Shown here piece by piece: positions 32,303-40,583 of a stretch of DNA of 59,094 nt; position 1 is the first letter of the stretch; each line of letters begins with the position of its first letter. Where the stretch lies: assembly GCA_964515555.1 (NCBI GenBank), contig CAZEVY010000021.1, positions 1 through 59,094 on the forward strand. Reading direction: 5' to 3'. The notes beneath the pieces were generated by a model. That model worked only from the letters and a program-made list of their open reading frames with translations. It was not told where the DNA came from and did not search any database. Origin of the DNA: CAZEVY01 sp964515555. GTDB taxonomy: Bacteria; Acidobacteriota; Terriglobia; Bryobacterales; Bryobacteraceae. Made by a program: the position numbers and the translations under genes.

Positions 32303-33178
32303 ATGACCACCACGGTTATCGCCTTGACGAATCAGAAGGGCGGCTGCGGCAAGACGACCACTGCGGTCAGCGTGGCTGCGGGACTGGCCGGGGCGGGGAA
32401 GTCGGTGGTGCTGGTGGATACCGATCCACAGTGTAACGCCACCGACAGTTTCGGACTGGACCGGGACGCGTTGCTGGCCGAAGGGCGGTTCACGGTGGCC
32501 GACGCCTACATGGCGGGACGGCCGCTGGCGGAGATCGCGCTGGATTTCGGGGAGCGGTTCGAGGGGCGTTTGAAGCTGGTGGCGGGACATCGCGGGCTGG
32601 CGACGGCGCCGCAGCGTCTCGAAGCGGAGCTTCAGGCGGCGATCGCGCACGACGGGGCCGCGGAGCTGGACGCCGACGACCTGCGGAATCAGCATCGGGC
32701 GCGGCTGGGATTGTCGCTGGAGAGCCTGCGGGGGTCGGCGGACTTCGTGCTGATCGACACGCCGCCGGATCTGGGCTTCCTGATGACGAGCGCGCTGATC
32801 GCGGCCGACTATTACCTGATTCCGGTGTTTCCCTCCGGCTACGACCTGAAGGGGCTGGAGACGCTGACGATCACGGCGGGCAAGGTGCAGAAGCGGCTCA
32901 ACGCCCGGCTGCGGCTGCTCGGGGTGGTGGTGGGCAACATGGATTCGACGGCGCGGCTGGACTCGGACATTCTCGAAATGCTGCGGCGCAATTTCGGCGA
33001 GGAGCGCGTGTTTCGCTCGACCATCAGCCGCAGCGTGAAGCATCGCGAGGCGCCGGTCTACGGGCGCACGATCTTCGAGCACGCCGCCGGGCAGGCGGCC
33101 GCGCTCCAGTTCGCCGAGCTGAGCCGCGAAGTGATCGCCAAGGTGGAGGCGGGAAAGGAGGCGTCCGCCCATGTCTAA
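32303..33178 (+). CDS. parA: ParA family partition ATPase
   Basis: 291 aa, starting at ATG 32303, the first ATG after the promoter. Deviant Walker A motif NQKGGCGKTTTAVSVAAGLA, switch/Walker A' region VVLVDTDPQCNATDSFGL, Walker B FVLIDTPPDLGFLMTSAL and C-terminal SRSVKHREAPVYGRTIFE. No N-terminal HTH, so it is the short ParA (type Ib/Soj-like) class, which usually works with a small RHH or ParB partner to segregate plasmids. Its 3' end overlaps the downstream gene by 8 bp. Distance to the iteron origin is about 11 kb. Confidence 0.92.
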   Translation: MTTTVIALTNQKGGCGKTTTAVSVAAGLAGAGKSVVLVDTDPQCNATDSFGLDRDALLAEGRFTVADAYMAGRPLAEIALDFGERFEGRLKLVAGHRGLATAPQRLEAELQAAIAHDGAAELDADDLRNQHRARLGLSLESLRGSADFVLIDTPPDLGFLMTSALIAADYYLIPVFPSGYDLKGLETLTITAGKVQKRLNARLRLLGVVVGNMDSTARLDSDILEMLRRNFGEERVFRSTISRSVKHREAPVYGRTIFEHAAGQAAALQFAELSREVIAKVEAGKEASAHV

Positions 33179-33653
33179 GACCGAACGCGGGCTGCCGCCG
33201 GGTTTCGGATTGAAGCTTCCGCCGGCGCCGGTGGAGTTGGGCGACTATCTGGACGAGGCCGCACCGGCCCGAGTCGCTCCGGCGGCGGCGGCTCCGGCAG
33301 CGGCTCCGGTAGCGCCGGCCGCGCCGGTTCCCGTGGAGGCCGCCGCGCCCGAGCCCACGATCGAACCGGTACGGCGTCCGCTCGCCATTCCGCGAAAGCA
33401 GTTCAACATGTCGGGCGAGACTATGCGGATGCTCGACGAGCTGGTGGCGCATATCCGCCGACACAGCGCCGAGCGCGACGTGCGGGCGTCGGAGGTGTTC
33501 CACGCGCTGGTGATGGCGGGCCACGAAGTGCGGTCGTCGCTCGATCTGGGGCGAGTGGCCCCGCGGGGGCGCTGGGGGTCGGCGACGGCGGCGGCGCTGC
33601 CGGAGGCGTTGAAGGAGGCGTTCGAGCGCGCGATTGTGAGGAAGTTCGCCTAG
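33171..33653 (+). CDS. Ribbon-helix-helix-like centromere-binding protein (ParB partner)
   Basis: 160 aa. An Ala/Pro-rich, presumably unstructured segment (residues about 28-65) separates a short N-terminal tail (PPGFGLKLPPAPVELGDYLD), which could contact ParA, from a C-terminal domain. That domain reads RKQFNMSGETMRMLDELVAH and RDVRASEVFHALVMAGHEVR, a strand-helix-helix arrangement typical of RHH proteins. ATG overlaps the parA stop, so the two are co-translated. Role inferred from position and fold; type Ib partition partners have this size and shape. Confidence 0.68.
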   Translation: MSKTERGLPPGFGLKLPPAPVELGDYLDEAAPARVAPAAAAPAAAPVAPAAPVPVEAAAPEPTIEPVRRPLAIPRKQFNMSGETMRMLDELVAHIRRHSAERDVRASEVFHALVMAGHEVRSSLDLGRVAPRGRWGSATAAALPEALKEAFERAIVRKFA

Positions 33654-33654
33654 A

Positions 33655-33672
33655 CCGCGCCGGCTGGCGCGG
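33655..33672. terminator. GC hairpin between convergent genes
   Basis: Perfect 7-bp stem CCGCGCC / GGCGCGG with a GGCT loop, one base after the par operon stop and 5 bases before the stop of the convergent GlsB-like gene. Only a weak T-run follows; bidirectional terminator is likely but not certain. Confidence 0.5.
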
Positions 33673-33676
33673 GCTG

Positions 33677-33922
33677 TTACTTGGCCGCGAACTTGCGATA
33701 GAGGAACAGCAGCAGCATCGCGCCGATGACGGACATGATGAAGCCCGCGGTTTCGCCCTGGGCGTAAAGGCCGAGCGCCTTACCGAGGAAACTGCCGACG
33801 AAGGAGCCGGCGATGCCGAGCACGGCGGTGACGATCCAGCCGCCCGGGTCTTTGCCGGGCATGAGGAGCTTGGCGACGGCGCCGACGACCAAGCCGATGA
33901 TACAGGTCCATAGCAGGGCCAT
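33677..33922 (-). CDS. GlsB/YeaQ/YmgE family stress-response membrane protein
   Basis: 81 aa with three membrane helices: LLWTCIIGLVVGAVAKLLMP, the family turn PGKDPGGWIVTAVLGIAGSF, and ETAGFIMSVIGAMLLLFLYR. A GGAG ribosome-binding site lies 8 bases before the ATG at 33922, which decides this start over longer readings. Small inner-membrane proteins of this family are induced under stress in many bacteria; function unknown. Convergent with the par operon. Confidence 0.9.
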   Translation of the reverse strand: MALLWTCIIGLVVGAVAKLLMPGKDPGGWIVTAVLGIAGSFVGSFLGKALGLYAQGETAGFIMSVIGAMLLLFLYRKFAAK

Positions 33923-34043
33923 GTGGGGTATCTCCTTTTGGGGCGATGAGCATATCACAAATTTAGAGAGGTAACGCGGGCCAGAAATCCGAGCGTCCCA
34001 GCGCGACGTAATACGATGATAGGAACCTGGAGAGGTGGCGGTG

Positions 34044-37000
34044 ATGCACTGGCTGTCTGCGGTTCTTTTCGCGTTTGCGGTCCACGGCGCCGCCTTCGAT
34101 CCGCCCATCACCTTCGAAGAGAATCGCGGCCAGTTCGATCCCCGGGTCCGGTTCACCGGCCGCGCTTCCGGCATGAACCTTCACATGCTGAGCGACAGGC
34201 TCGTATTCTCCTGGCACGGCGTGCGCGCGGGCAGCATCATCTGGAAGAACGCCAACCGCCGAGCCGCCGCCGAAGGGGTCGATCTTCTTCCGACGCGCAG
34301 CAACTACTATCCGGGCCCCGACCGTTCCCGCTGGATCGAAGGCGTAGGGCACTACGGCAAGGTGCGATACCGCGACATCTATCCGGGAATCGACCTGCTC
34401 TTCTACGCCGCGCCTTCGGGATTTGAGTTCGATTTTATCCTCGCGCCCGGCGCCGATCCCGCCCGCATCCGCTTCGAACTCGATTCCTTCGATGGCGTCG
34501 ACCTTGCGGACTCGGGCGACCTGGTGCTTCGCTCCGCCTCCAATGAAATCCGCGTGCGACGCCCGGTCCTCCACCAGGGCGACACGCCTATCGACGGCGG
34601 CTTCCTTCGCATCGGCCGGCGCGAGTTCGGCATTCGCACCGGCGACTACGACCGCGCGCGCGAACTGACCATCGATCCCGTCGTCGTGTTCAACACCTAC
34701 GTGGGCGGCACCGGCTTCGACACCGTCTACGATATTGCCGCCGATGCGGCGGGCAACCTGATCCTGAGCGGCTTCAGCGGCTCGGCGGGTTTGTTTCCGT
34801 CGACTGTGAACCGCCCGGCCACGGAGTCCTCGGGATTCGTCGCCAAGCTCAACGCCAGCGGCACGCAGTACATTTATGTGACCTACCTGGGCAACGCCAA
34901 CAGTGTCCTGGGAGGGAACGGATCGGGCATCGCCGTCGACGCGCAGGGCAATGCTTACGTCACGGGATTCTCCGCGGGCGGACTGCCGGTCACCCCGGGC
35001 GCATTCCAGCCGGCGTTCGGCGGCATGCGCGACGCTTACGCCACCAAGATCGGTCCGACCGGTACGTTGATCTACTCGACCTATCTCGGAGGCACGGGAT
35101 CGGACATCGGAAACAGGATCGTGGTGGACGCCGCGGGGAACGCCTACGTCGCGGGCAGCACCGCTTCGGGAAATTATCCGACGACCGCCGGGGCGCTGAA
35201 GACTCAACTCGGCGGCGTGAGCGACGCCTTCGTCACCAAGGTGAATCCGACGGGTACCGCGCTCGTTTACTCAACGCTCGTGGGCGGGACCGACAACGAA
35301 ACCATGGGCGGCATCACCGTAGACAGCACCGGTGCGGCATACATCGTGGGTTCGACGACCTCGGCGAGTTTCCCGACCACCGCCGGTGTGTTGCAGGCAA
35401 CCAAACGCGGGGCGGCGGGCGTCTGGTCGGCGTTCGCCGCCAAGCTGAATCCGGCGGGCACGAGCCTGCTCCTCTCCACTTTCCTCGGCGGGACGGGCCT
35501 TACGCAGGGCGGCGCAGTCGCGCTCGACTCGCAGGGGAACATTCACGCAGCCGGGCTTACACAAGCGGTGGACTTCCCGACCACTCCCGGCGTCGTGAAG
35601 GCGACCAGTTGTTGCGGCTCGCAGCACGTTTTCGTCAGCAAGCTGAATCCGCAGGCCACGGCGCTGATCGCGTCGACCTACTATGGCGGCACCGGCGAAG
35701 CGCTCGACTTCGCGAGCGCGATTCGTGTCGACTCGAACGGCGGCGTCTACGTCACCGGCGGCATCGGGGTCTCGACCTTTCCGAATCCCGGCCCCACCGA
35801 CACTTTCCTGCGCGGCTTCCTTACCGTGTTTACCTCGGACCTCACGCGGGTGACCGATGTGTACAATGCCGGGCGCGGCACCGTCCTGTGGGGCGTGACT
35901 CTGCGGGGCACGCCGGCCGCGCAACCCGGGTCGCTGCGAGCGGCGTCGAGTGTGCGCGAGATCGTGAAGCAGCAGGCCGGCGTAGCGGGCCGCGCCGATA
36001 ACTGCAATCAGACGATCACTCCGGGTGCGCCGGGCCAGGCATGCACGGCGACCACTTCCCACGGCATCGCCACGGTCGTCACCGCCGACGCCCCGGACCC
36101 GNNNNNNNNNNNNNNNNNNNNNNNNNNNNNNNNNNNNNNNNNNNNNNNNNNNNNNNNNNNNNNNNNNNNNNNNNNNNNNNNNNNNNNNNNNNNNNNNNNN
36201 NGATTGGGACCCTTAAGAAAGACGAAGAACGGATACTGAGGTTCCGGGTCAAAGGCTTTGAGGGTGATCCGGGTGACAACACCGCGATCGCTGGAGGCGA
36301 CATGCTCCAATCGTTCAGCGCGAAGAGCAAAAAGGTTTCCGGTGCGCTCCGCCCCCTTTACACCGATTTCGTCCCCACTGGCGGGCTGGTCCCAGACGTA
36401 GCCGTCGAGCCGCAGGGCCTCACGACCCCGGCGCCTGGAAGCCAGCCCGCGGCGGTCGTCGTATCCGCGAACCCGCAAGCCGACGCAGTGGACTTCGCGA
36501 GTTGCACGCCCGCAGCCGAGACGCCTTGTGTCGCCGACAACCGGGTCGCGCTACCTGCCGGATCGGCGCCCTCCCGCATCGCGATCGTCCAGACGATCCT
36601 CCAGGGCAAGGCCGTCCTCACGTTAAACAACGGCGCCGGGACCGTCAGCGTGATCGATCCCCAAAACGGCAGCGTGACCACGTCGAATGTCGGGCCGGCC
36701 CGTGGTGTGTACGACCTCCAGGTGTTCACGGCTAACGCACAGCAGCAGGTGGCCGTGCTCCGCAGCACTGTCGCCGTGCCGACCTCCATGGAGATCGCGA
36801 CATTCGCCCTTCAGAGCGACCGGCGCCTGATCGTGCGCGAGATTCTGGCGCTTGCCAACCCGGGCTTTGCCCTCGCCGCGGGGGACGTCAACGGTGACGG
36901 CGCCACCGACCTGGTGGCGTCGAGTCCTGCCGCCGACGGAGTCTACCTTTACCTGAACACCGGCGGGACTTTCGGAACCGCCGTCAAGTACGACGCGGGA

Positions 37001-38098
37001 AAAACTCCCGCAGGCATCGTTTCGGCGGACTTCAACAAAGATGGATTCGCCGACGTCGCGGTCGCCAATACGACCGTCAACCAGGTGTCGCTCCTGTACG
37101 CCGACGGAAAGGGCGGTTTCGTTGCGCCGGTCAGCTACGGCACGGGAGCAACACCGGTCGCGATCGCCGCCGGCGACATCAATAACGACACCATCCCGGA
37201 TGTGGTCGTTGGAAACCTTCAGGATCGTTCCCTCACGACGGTGATCAGCAACGGCCGCACATACGTGACGGAGGCGAGGCTGTTCGCCGGGGGGTTCCCG
37301 TTTTCTCTCGCCGTCGGTGACGTCAATGGCGACGGAGGCGCGGACGTAATCGCGGGTGTAGCGGCGCCGGACGGGGTGGCGGTACTCGCCACGTCGGCGC
37401 CGAGAATCGCGGGGGTCGCGAATGCGGCCAGTTACGCCGGGGGCGGCATCGCGCCGGGCGAGATGCTGGTGGTCGCCGGACTGGTGGGTCCGCAACAACT
37501 GGCGTTCTTGCAGGTTGAGGCGGGTAAGGTGACGTCGAGCACCGGCGGCACGCGCGTGCTGTTCGACAACGTGGCGGGAACGATGATCTACGCGCTGGGC
37601 AGCCAGACCAGCGTGATCGCGCCTTATTCGATCGCGGGCCGGGCGAGCACGAACGTCGTGGTGGAGTTCGAGGGACGCCGGTCGGCGGCCGTTGCGGTTC
37701 CCGTGGTTGCTTCGCTTCCGGGTCTGTTCTCGGCGAACGCCAGCGGCGCGGGTCAGGGCGCGATTGTCAATGAGAATTTCAGCATCAATTCGAGCGGCAA
37801 TCCGGCCGACAAGAACTCGATCATCACGGTGTTCGGCACCGGCAGCGGACTCAACGATCCGCCGTTAACCGATGGCGAAGTGGGCGCTGTCCTCACGCGC
37901 CCGGTGCTGCCGTTCTCGGCGACCGTGGACGGCGCGAATGCCGACGTCGTCTACTTCGGCCAGGCGTTCGGACTGGTGGCCGGTGTGTTTCAGGCGAACA
38001 TCCGGATTCCGGCGAGTGCGCGATCGGGGAACCTGGCGGTGCAAGTGACGGTCGGGGAGCGGCAGAGTCAGCCGGGGCTCACGGTGGCGGTTCGTTAG
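34044..38098 (+). CDS. Secreted SBBP-repeat / DUF11 / FG-GAP protein with TIGR03437-like C-terminus (spans gap)
   Basis: The ATG at 34044 follows GGAGAGGTGG and opens a signal peptide (MHWLSAVLFAFAVHGAA). Next comes a DUF7948-like N-terminal domain (ITFEENRGQFDPRVRFTGRA) and about seven SBBP beta-propeller repeats (YSTYLGGTGSDIGNRIVVDA, GNAYVAGSTASG). The 100-N gap at 36102-36201 falls in a DUF11 domain: VVTADAPDP before it, IGTLKKDEERILRF after it. Reading continues into FG-GAP/VCBS repeats (FALAAGDVNGDGATDLVASS) and the Solibacter C-terminal domain (VANAASYAGGGIAPGEMLVV). The frames agree only if the true gap is 3k+2 bases. Surface or adhesion role suspected, unproven. Confidence 0.8.
36102..36201. 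other. Scaffold gap (100 N) inside the SBBP/DUF11 gene
   Basis: No duplicated edge here, unlike the other two gaps, so real sequence is missing. It should encode the middle of one DUF11 domain. Confidence 0.9.
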
Positions 38099-38134
38099 CC
38101 GGCTCCAGCTCCTGTCCGCACCGAGGAGTGGGTT

Positions 38135-38295
38135 CGGTTAAGGCGCGACCGCCAGACAGGCGACCGTGGAGCTCTCGAGTCGGCTCCGTTGCCGATGCGG
38201 GGCCGTCCGGCGATGGTCGTGGCCGTGAAGGAATGGGCGAAGAGCGCGGGAGCTGTCAGAAACGGGATCAGCAGGCGCACCAGGTTTTTTCGGGA
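38135..38295 (-). pseudogene. Fragment: signal peptide and first residues of an NHL/SBBP-type secreted protein
   Basis: On minus, VRLLIPFLTAPALFAHSFTA followed by TTIAGRPRIGNGA looks like the start of a Solibacter-type NHL-repeat protein (TTIAG opening), then the frame degenerates. No intact gene. It lies in a 418-bp gene-poor stretch (38099-38516) that also holds a dehydrogenase fragment. Confidence 0.4.
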
Positions 38296-38415
38296 AGTTC
38301 TTCGATGCCCCCGATACCCTCGCCAACGGTGGATGCTGTTCGTCACGATGCGGTGCGATTCACCGATTGTAGTAGTCTACGCGGCGTCCCGAGGAATGCA
38401 TAGTTACAAACGCCG

Positions 38416-38495
38416 CAGCGCCCAAGGTGCGCAGCATCGAGGAGGGGCGTAGTGCCGTTCCACGAGCCGGGGCTGACGGCGCGAAGGCCGGACTG
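38416..38495 (+). pseudogene. Fragment of the nucleotide-sugar dehydrogenase gene
   Basis: CAAGGTGCGCAGCATCGA and CCGTTCCACGAGCCGGG match the intact gene at about 39319-39366, where they encode KVRSIEEGVAPFHEPG. Between the blocks there is an extra base and several mismatches, so the frame is lost. The fragment and the intact gene lie on either side of parDE. Confidence 0.7.
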
Positions 38496-38516
38496 AACAA
38501 ATACCGGACTTGAAGC

Positions 38517-38819
38517 CTACTCTCCAAGCAGGGCCGCGATGTCACGGCTGCCGTGCATGACACGAAGGATGAGCACTTCATCTCCTGCGATGCGGTAGAT
38601 GACGATGTACTCTCCTACGGGAAAACTCCGCAACTCCGGACGTAAATCAGCATCACGCCGACGCCCCATCCGGGGGTGCTGTGCCAGCATCCAAAAACAG
38701 CCGGAGATCGTGTCGAGCAGGCGATCGGCGATTTCGATGCTGCCGCTCGCACGCGCAACGTAAAGCCAGATGTCGTCCAGCTCGGTTTCCGCTTCCGGTA
38801 GAAGACGGAATGCTGCCAT
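38517..38819 (-). CDS. parE: ParE/RelE-superfamily toxin
   Basis: 100 aa. AAFRLLPEAETELDDIWLYV at the N-terminus, IADRLLDTISGCFWMLAQHP with the ParE-typical GRRR segment (MGRRRDADLRPELRSFPV), and the C-terminal strand EYIVIYRIAGDEVLILRVMH. ParE toxins poison DNA gyrase; RelE cousins cleave mRNA on the ribosome. The ATG at 38819 lies two bases after the antitoxin stop, so it is preferred over a TTG at 38825. Plasmid-stabilising modules of this sort fit the replicon interpretation. Confidence 0.87.
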   Translation of the reverse strand: MAAFRLLPEAETELDDIWLYVARASGSIEIADRLLDTISGCFWMLAQHPRMGRRRDADLRPELRSFPVGEYIVIYRIAGDEVLILRVMHGSRDIAALLGE

Positions 38820-38821
38820 CG

Positions 38822-39103
38822 TCAACCGTTGGTTTGTTTGGGTCCTAACCGAGCGAGACCCCGCCGTTTTATTTCCTCAGCGAGATCAGCCGCTTCCTGC
38901 GGCGTCGTAATCTTGCGGCCCTCGCCCCGCGCAAACGACGCCTCGGCCTGGTCGACGGCGGCAAGGATTTCAGCGCGGCGGCGTTCACGCTGCTCCCACA
39001 GCGATAGGGCGTCCCGCACCGCCTCATCCTCACGGGCATAGCGGCCCATTTCAATGGCCTGCCGGATAAAAGCCTTCTGGTCGTCTGTGAGTTGTACTTC
39101 CAT
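38822..39103 (-). CDS. parD: ParD-type antitoxin
   Basis: 93 aa. The N-terminal ribbon-helix-helix reads VQLTDDQKAFIRQAIEMGRY then AREDEAVRDALSLWEQRERR, followed by a toxin-binding tail (EASFARGEGRKITTPQEAAD). Located directly upstream of parE in the usual order; the pair would autorepress. A 111-bp spacer separates it from the divergent dehydrogenase gene. Confidence 0.85.
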   Translation of the reverse strand: MEVQLTDDQKAFIRQAIEMGRYAREDEAVRDALSLWEQRERRRAEILAAVDQAEASFARGEGRKITTPQEAADLAEEIKRRGLARLGPKQTNG

Positions 39104-39197
39104 CGGACATTCTCTATCTCCATCAAGGGTAAAGGATACTGGGCGGTTTGTCACGGTTTTCCGGCATGTCAATGGATAATGGTATTTCGTAACAGCG

Positions 39198-39206
39198 TGG
39201 GATACT
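39198..39206 (+). promoter_or_regulatory. Extended -10 element TGGGATACT, possibly leaderless
   Basis: TG-n-GATACT ends eight bases before the dehydrogenase ATG at 39215. An AGGA ribosome-binding-like sequence also sits between them, so leaderless initiation is only one option. Confidence 0.4.
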
Positions 39207-39214
39207 GACCAGGA

Positions 39215-40477
39215 ATGACGCAGATTGCGGTGGTGGGGCTGGGCTACGTCGGCTGCGTGACGGCTGCGTGCCTGGCGGAACTGGGTCACGACGTGACCGG
39301 AATCGACCGCGACGCGCACAAGGTGCGCAGCATCGAAGAGGGCGTGGCGCCGTTCCACGAGCCGGGATTGAAGGAGATCATCGCCGAGGCGCGCAAGGCG
39401 GGGCGGCTGCGCGCGACCGCCAACATGGCCGAGGGAATCCGCGAGGCGGACGTCGTCATGCTGTGCGTGGGAACGCCGTCGGAGAGCAGCGGCAATCTGA
39501 ATCTCGAGCAGCTCGTCCGGGTGTGCCGCGAGATTCGCCCGCTGGTGGAGGCGCGGCGGAGGCCGCTGGTGGTGGCGGTGCGCAGCACGGTGTTTCCGGG
39601 GACCTGCGAGGACGCGCTGGCCGATGTGTTCGGCGGCGGCGCGAAGGTGAAGATCGTCTCGAACCCCGAGTTTCTGCGCGAGGGAACGGCGGTGGAAGAT
39701 TTCCGCGACCCGTCGCTGATGGTGGTGGGCGGCGAGGATGGAGAGGCCGTCGAGCTGGTGGCGTCGCTCTACCAGAAGCTGGGCGTGGAGCCGGCGCGGG
39801 TCTCGCTGAGGACGGCCGAGATGATCAAGTACGCCTGCAACGCCTTTCACGCGCTGAAGATTTGCTTCGCCAACGAGATCGGGACGATCGCGGCGGAAGT
39901 GGGAGTGGACGGGGCGGAAGCGATGGCGACGCTGTGCCGGGACACGCGGCTGAACATATCGACGGCGTACCTGCGGCCGGGCTTCGCCTTCGGCGGATCG
40001 TGTCTCCCCAAAGATCTGAGAGCGATGACGTACCGGACGCATCGCATGAATCTGAATCTGCCGCTGCTCGAGGCGATCCTGGCGAGCAACGAGCGGCACC
40101 TGGAGCGCGCGATCGCGCGGGCGCTGGCGCTGCCCGCGGCGAGGATCGGGATTTACGGGCTGGCGTTCAAGGAGAACACCGACGATCTGCGCGAGAGCCC
40201 GGTGGTGGCGCTCGTCGAGCAGTTGATCGCCAAGGGCAGGGAAGTGCGCGTGTACGACGCGCACGTGCGGGTGGAGGCGCTGTACGGGAGCAATCTCAGT
40301 TTCCTGATGGGGCAACTGCGACATCCCGAGCAACTGATGGCGGCCGATCTCGATGAGCTGCTCCAGTGGTCCGAGTACCTGATCGTGACGCAGAAGCCGG
40401 GGCCGGAGGACGCGGCGCGGATCGCGGCGTCGGGGAGGAAAGTGCTGGACGTGAGGAAGGTGTCCGGTGGCAGGTGA
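39215..40477 (+). CDS. Nucleotide-sugar 6-dehydrogenase, GDP-mannose/UDP-glucose dehydrogenase family
   Basis: 420 aa. N-terminal NAD domain QIAVVGLGYVGCVTAACLAE, VMLCVGTPSESSGNLNL and VVAVRSTVFPGT. The middle has SNPEFLREGTAVEDF and the catalytic-lysine helix EMIKYACNAFHALKICFANE. The nucleophile Cys is in PGFAFGGSCLPKDLRAM, and the C-terminal domain has YGLAFKENTDDLRESPVV. The CLPKDLRAM and TDDLRESP wording is nearest to GDP-mannose 6-dehydrogenase (AlgD-like), although UDP-glucose or UDP-GlcNAc remain possible. It makes a uronic-acid nucleotide for the polysaccharide. A decayed fragment of the same sequence lies at 38416-38495. Confidence 0.87.
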   Translation: MTQIAVVGLGYVGCVTAACLAELGHDVTGIDRDAHKVRSIEEGVAPFHEPGLKEIIAEARKAGRLRATANMAEGIREADVVMLCVGTPSESSGNLNLEQLVRVCREIRPLVEARRRPLVVAVRSTVFPGTCEDALADVFGGGAKVKIVSNPEFLREGTAVEDFRDPSLMVVGGEDGEAVELVASLYQKLGVEPARVSLRTAEMIKYACNAFHALKICFANEIGTIAAEVGVDGAEAMATLCRDTRLNISTAYLRPGFAFGGSCLPKDLRAMTYRTHRMNLNLPLLEAILASNERHLERAIARALALPAARIGIYGLAFKENTDDLRESPVVALVEQLIAKGREVRVYDAHVRVEALYGSNLSFLMGQLRHPEQLMAADLDELLQWSEYLIVTQKPGPEDAARIAASGRKVLDVRKVSGGR

Positions 40478-40583
40478 CAGGTGTTAGTCACGAGGCGGGG
40501 GCGGGGAACAAGCGGCGGTTTTCCAAGGACGTAGAGGCGGCGGGAGGATAGGCGCGAGGCGGCCGCCCCGGAGAATCGGGGCG

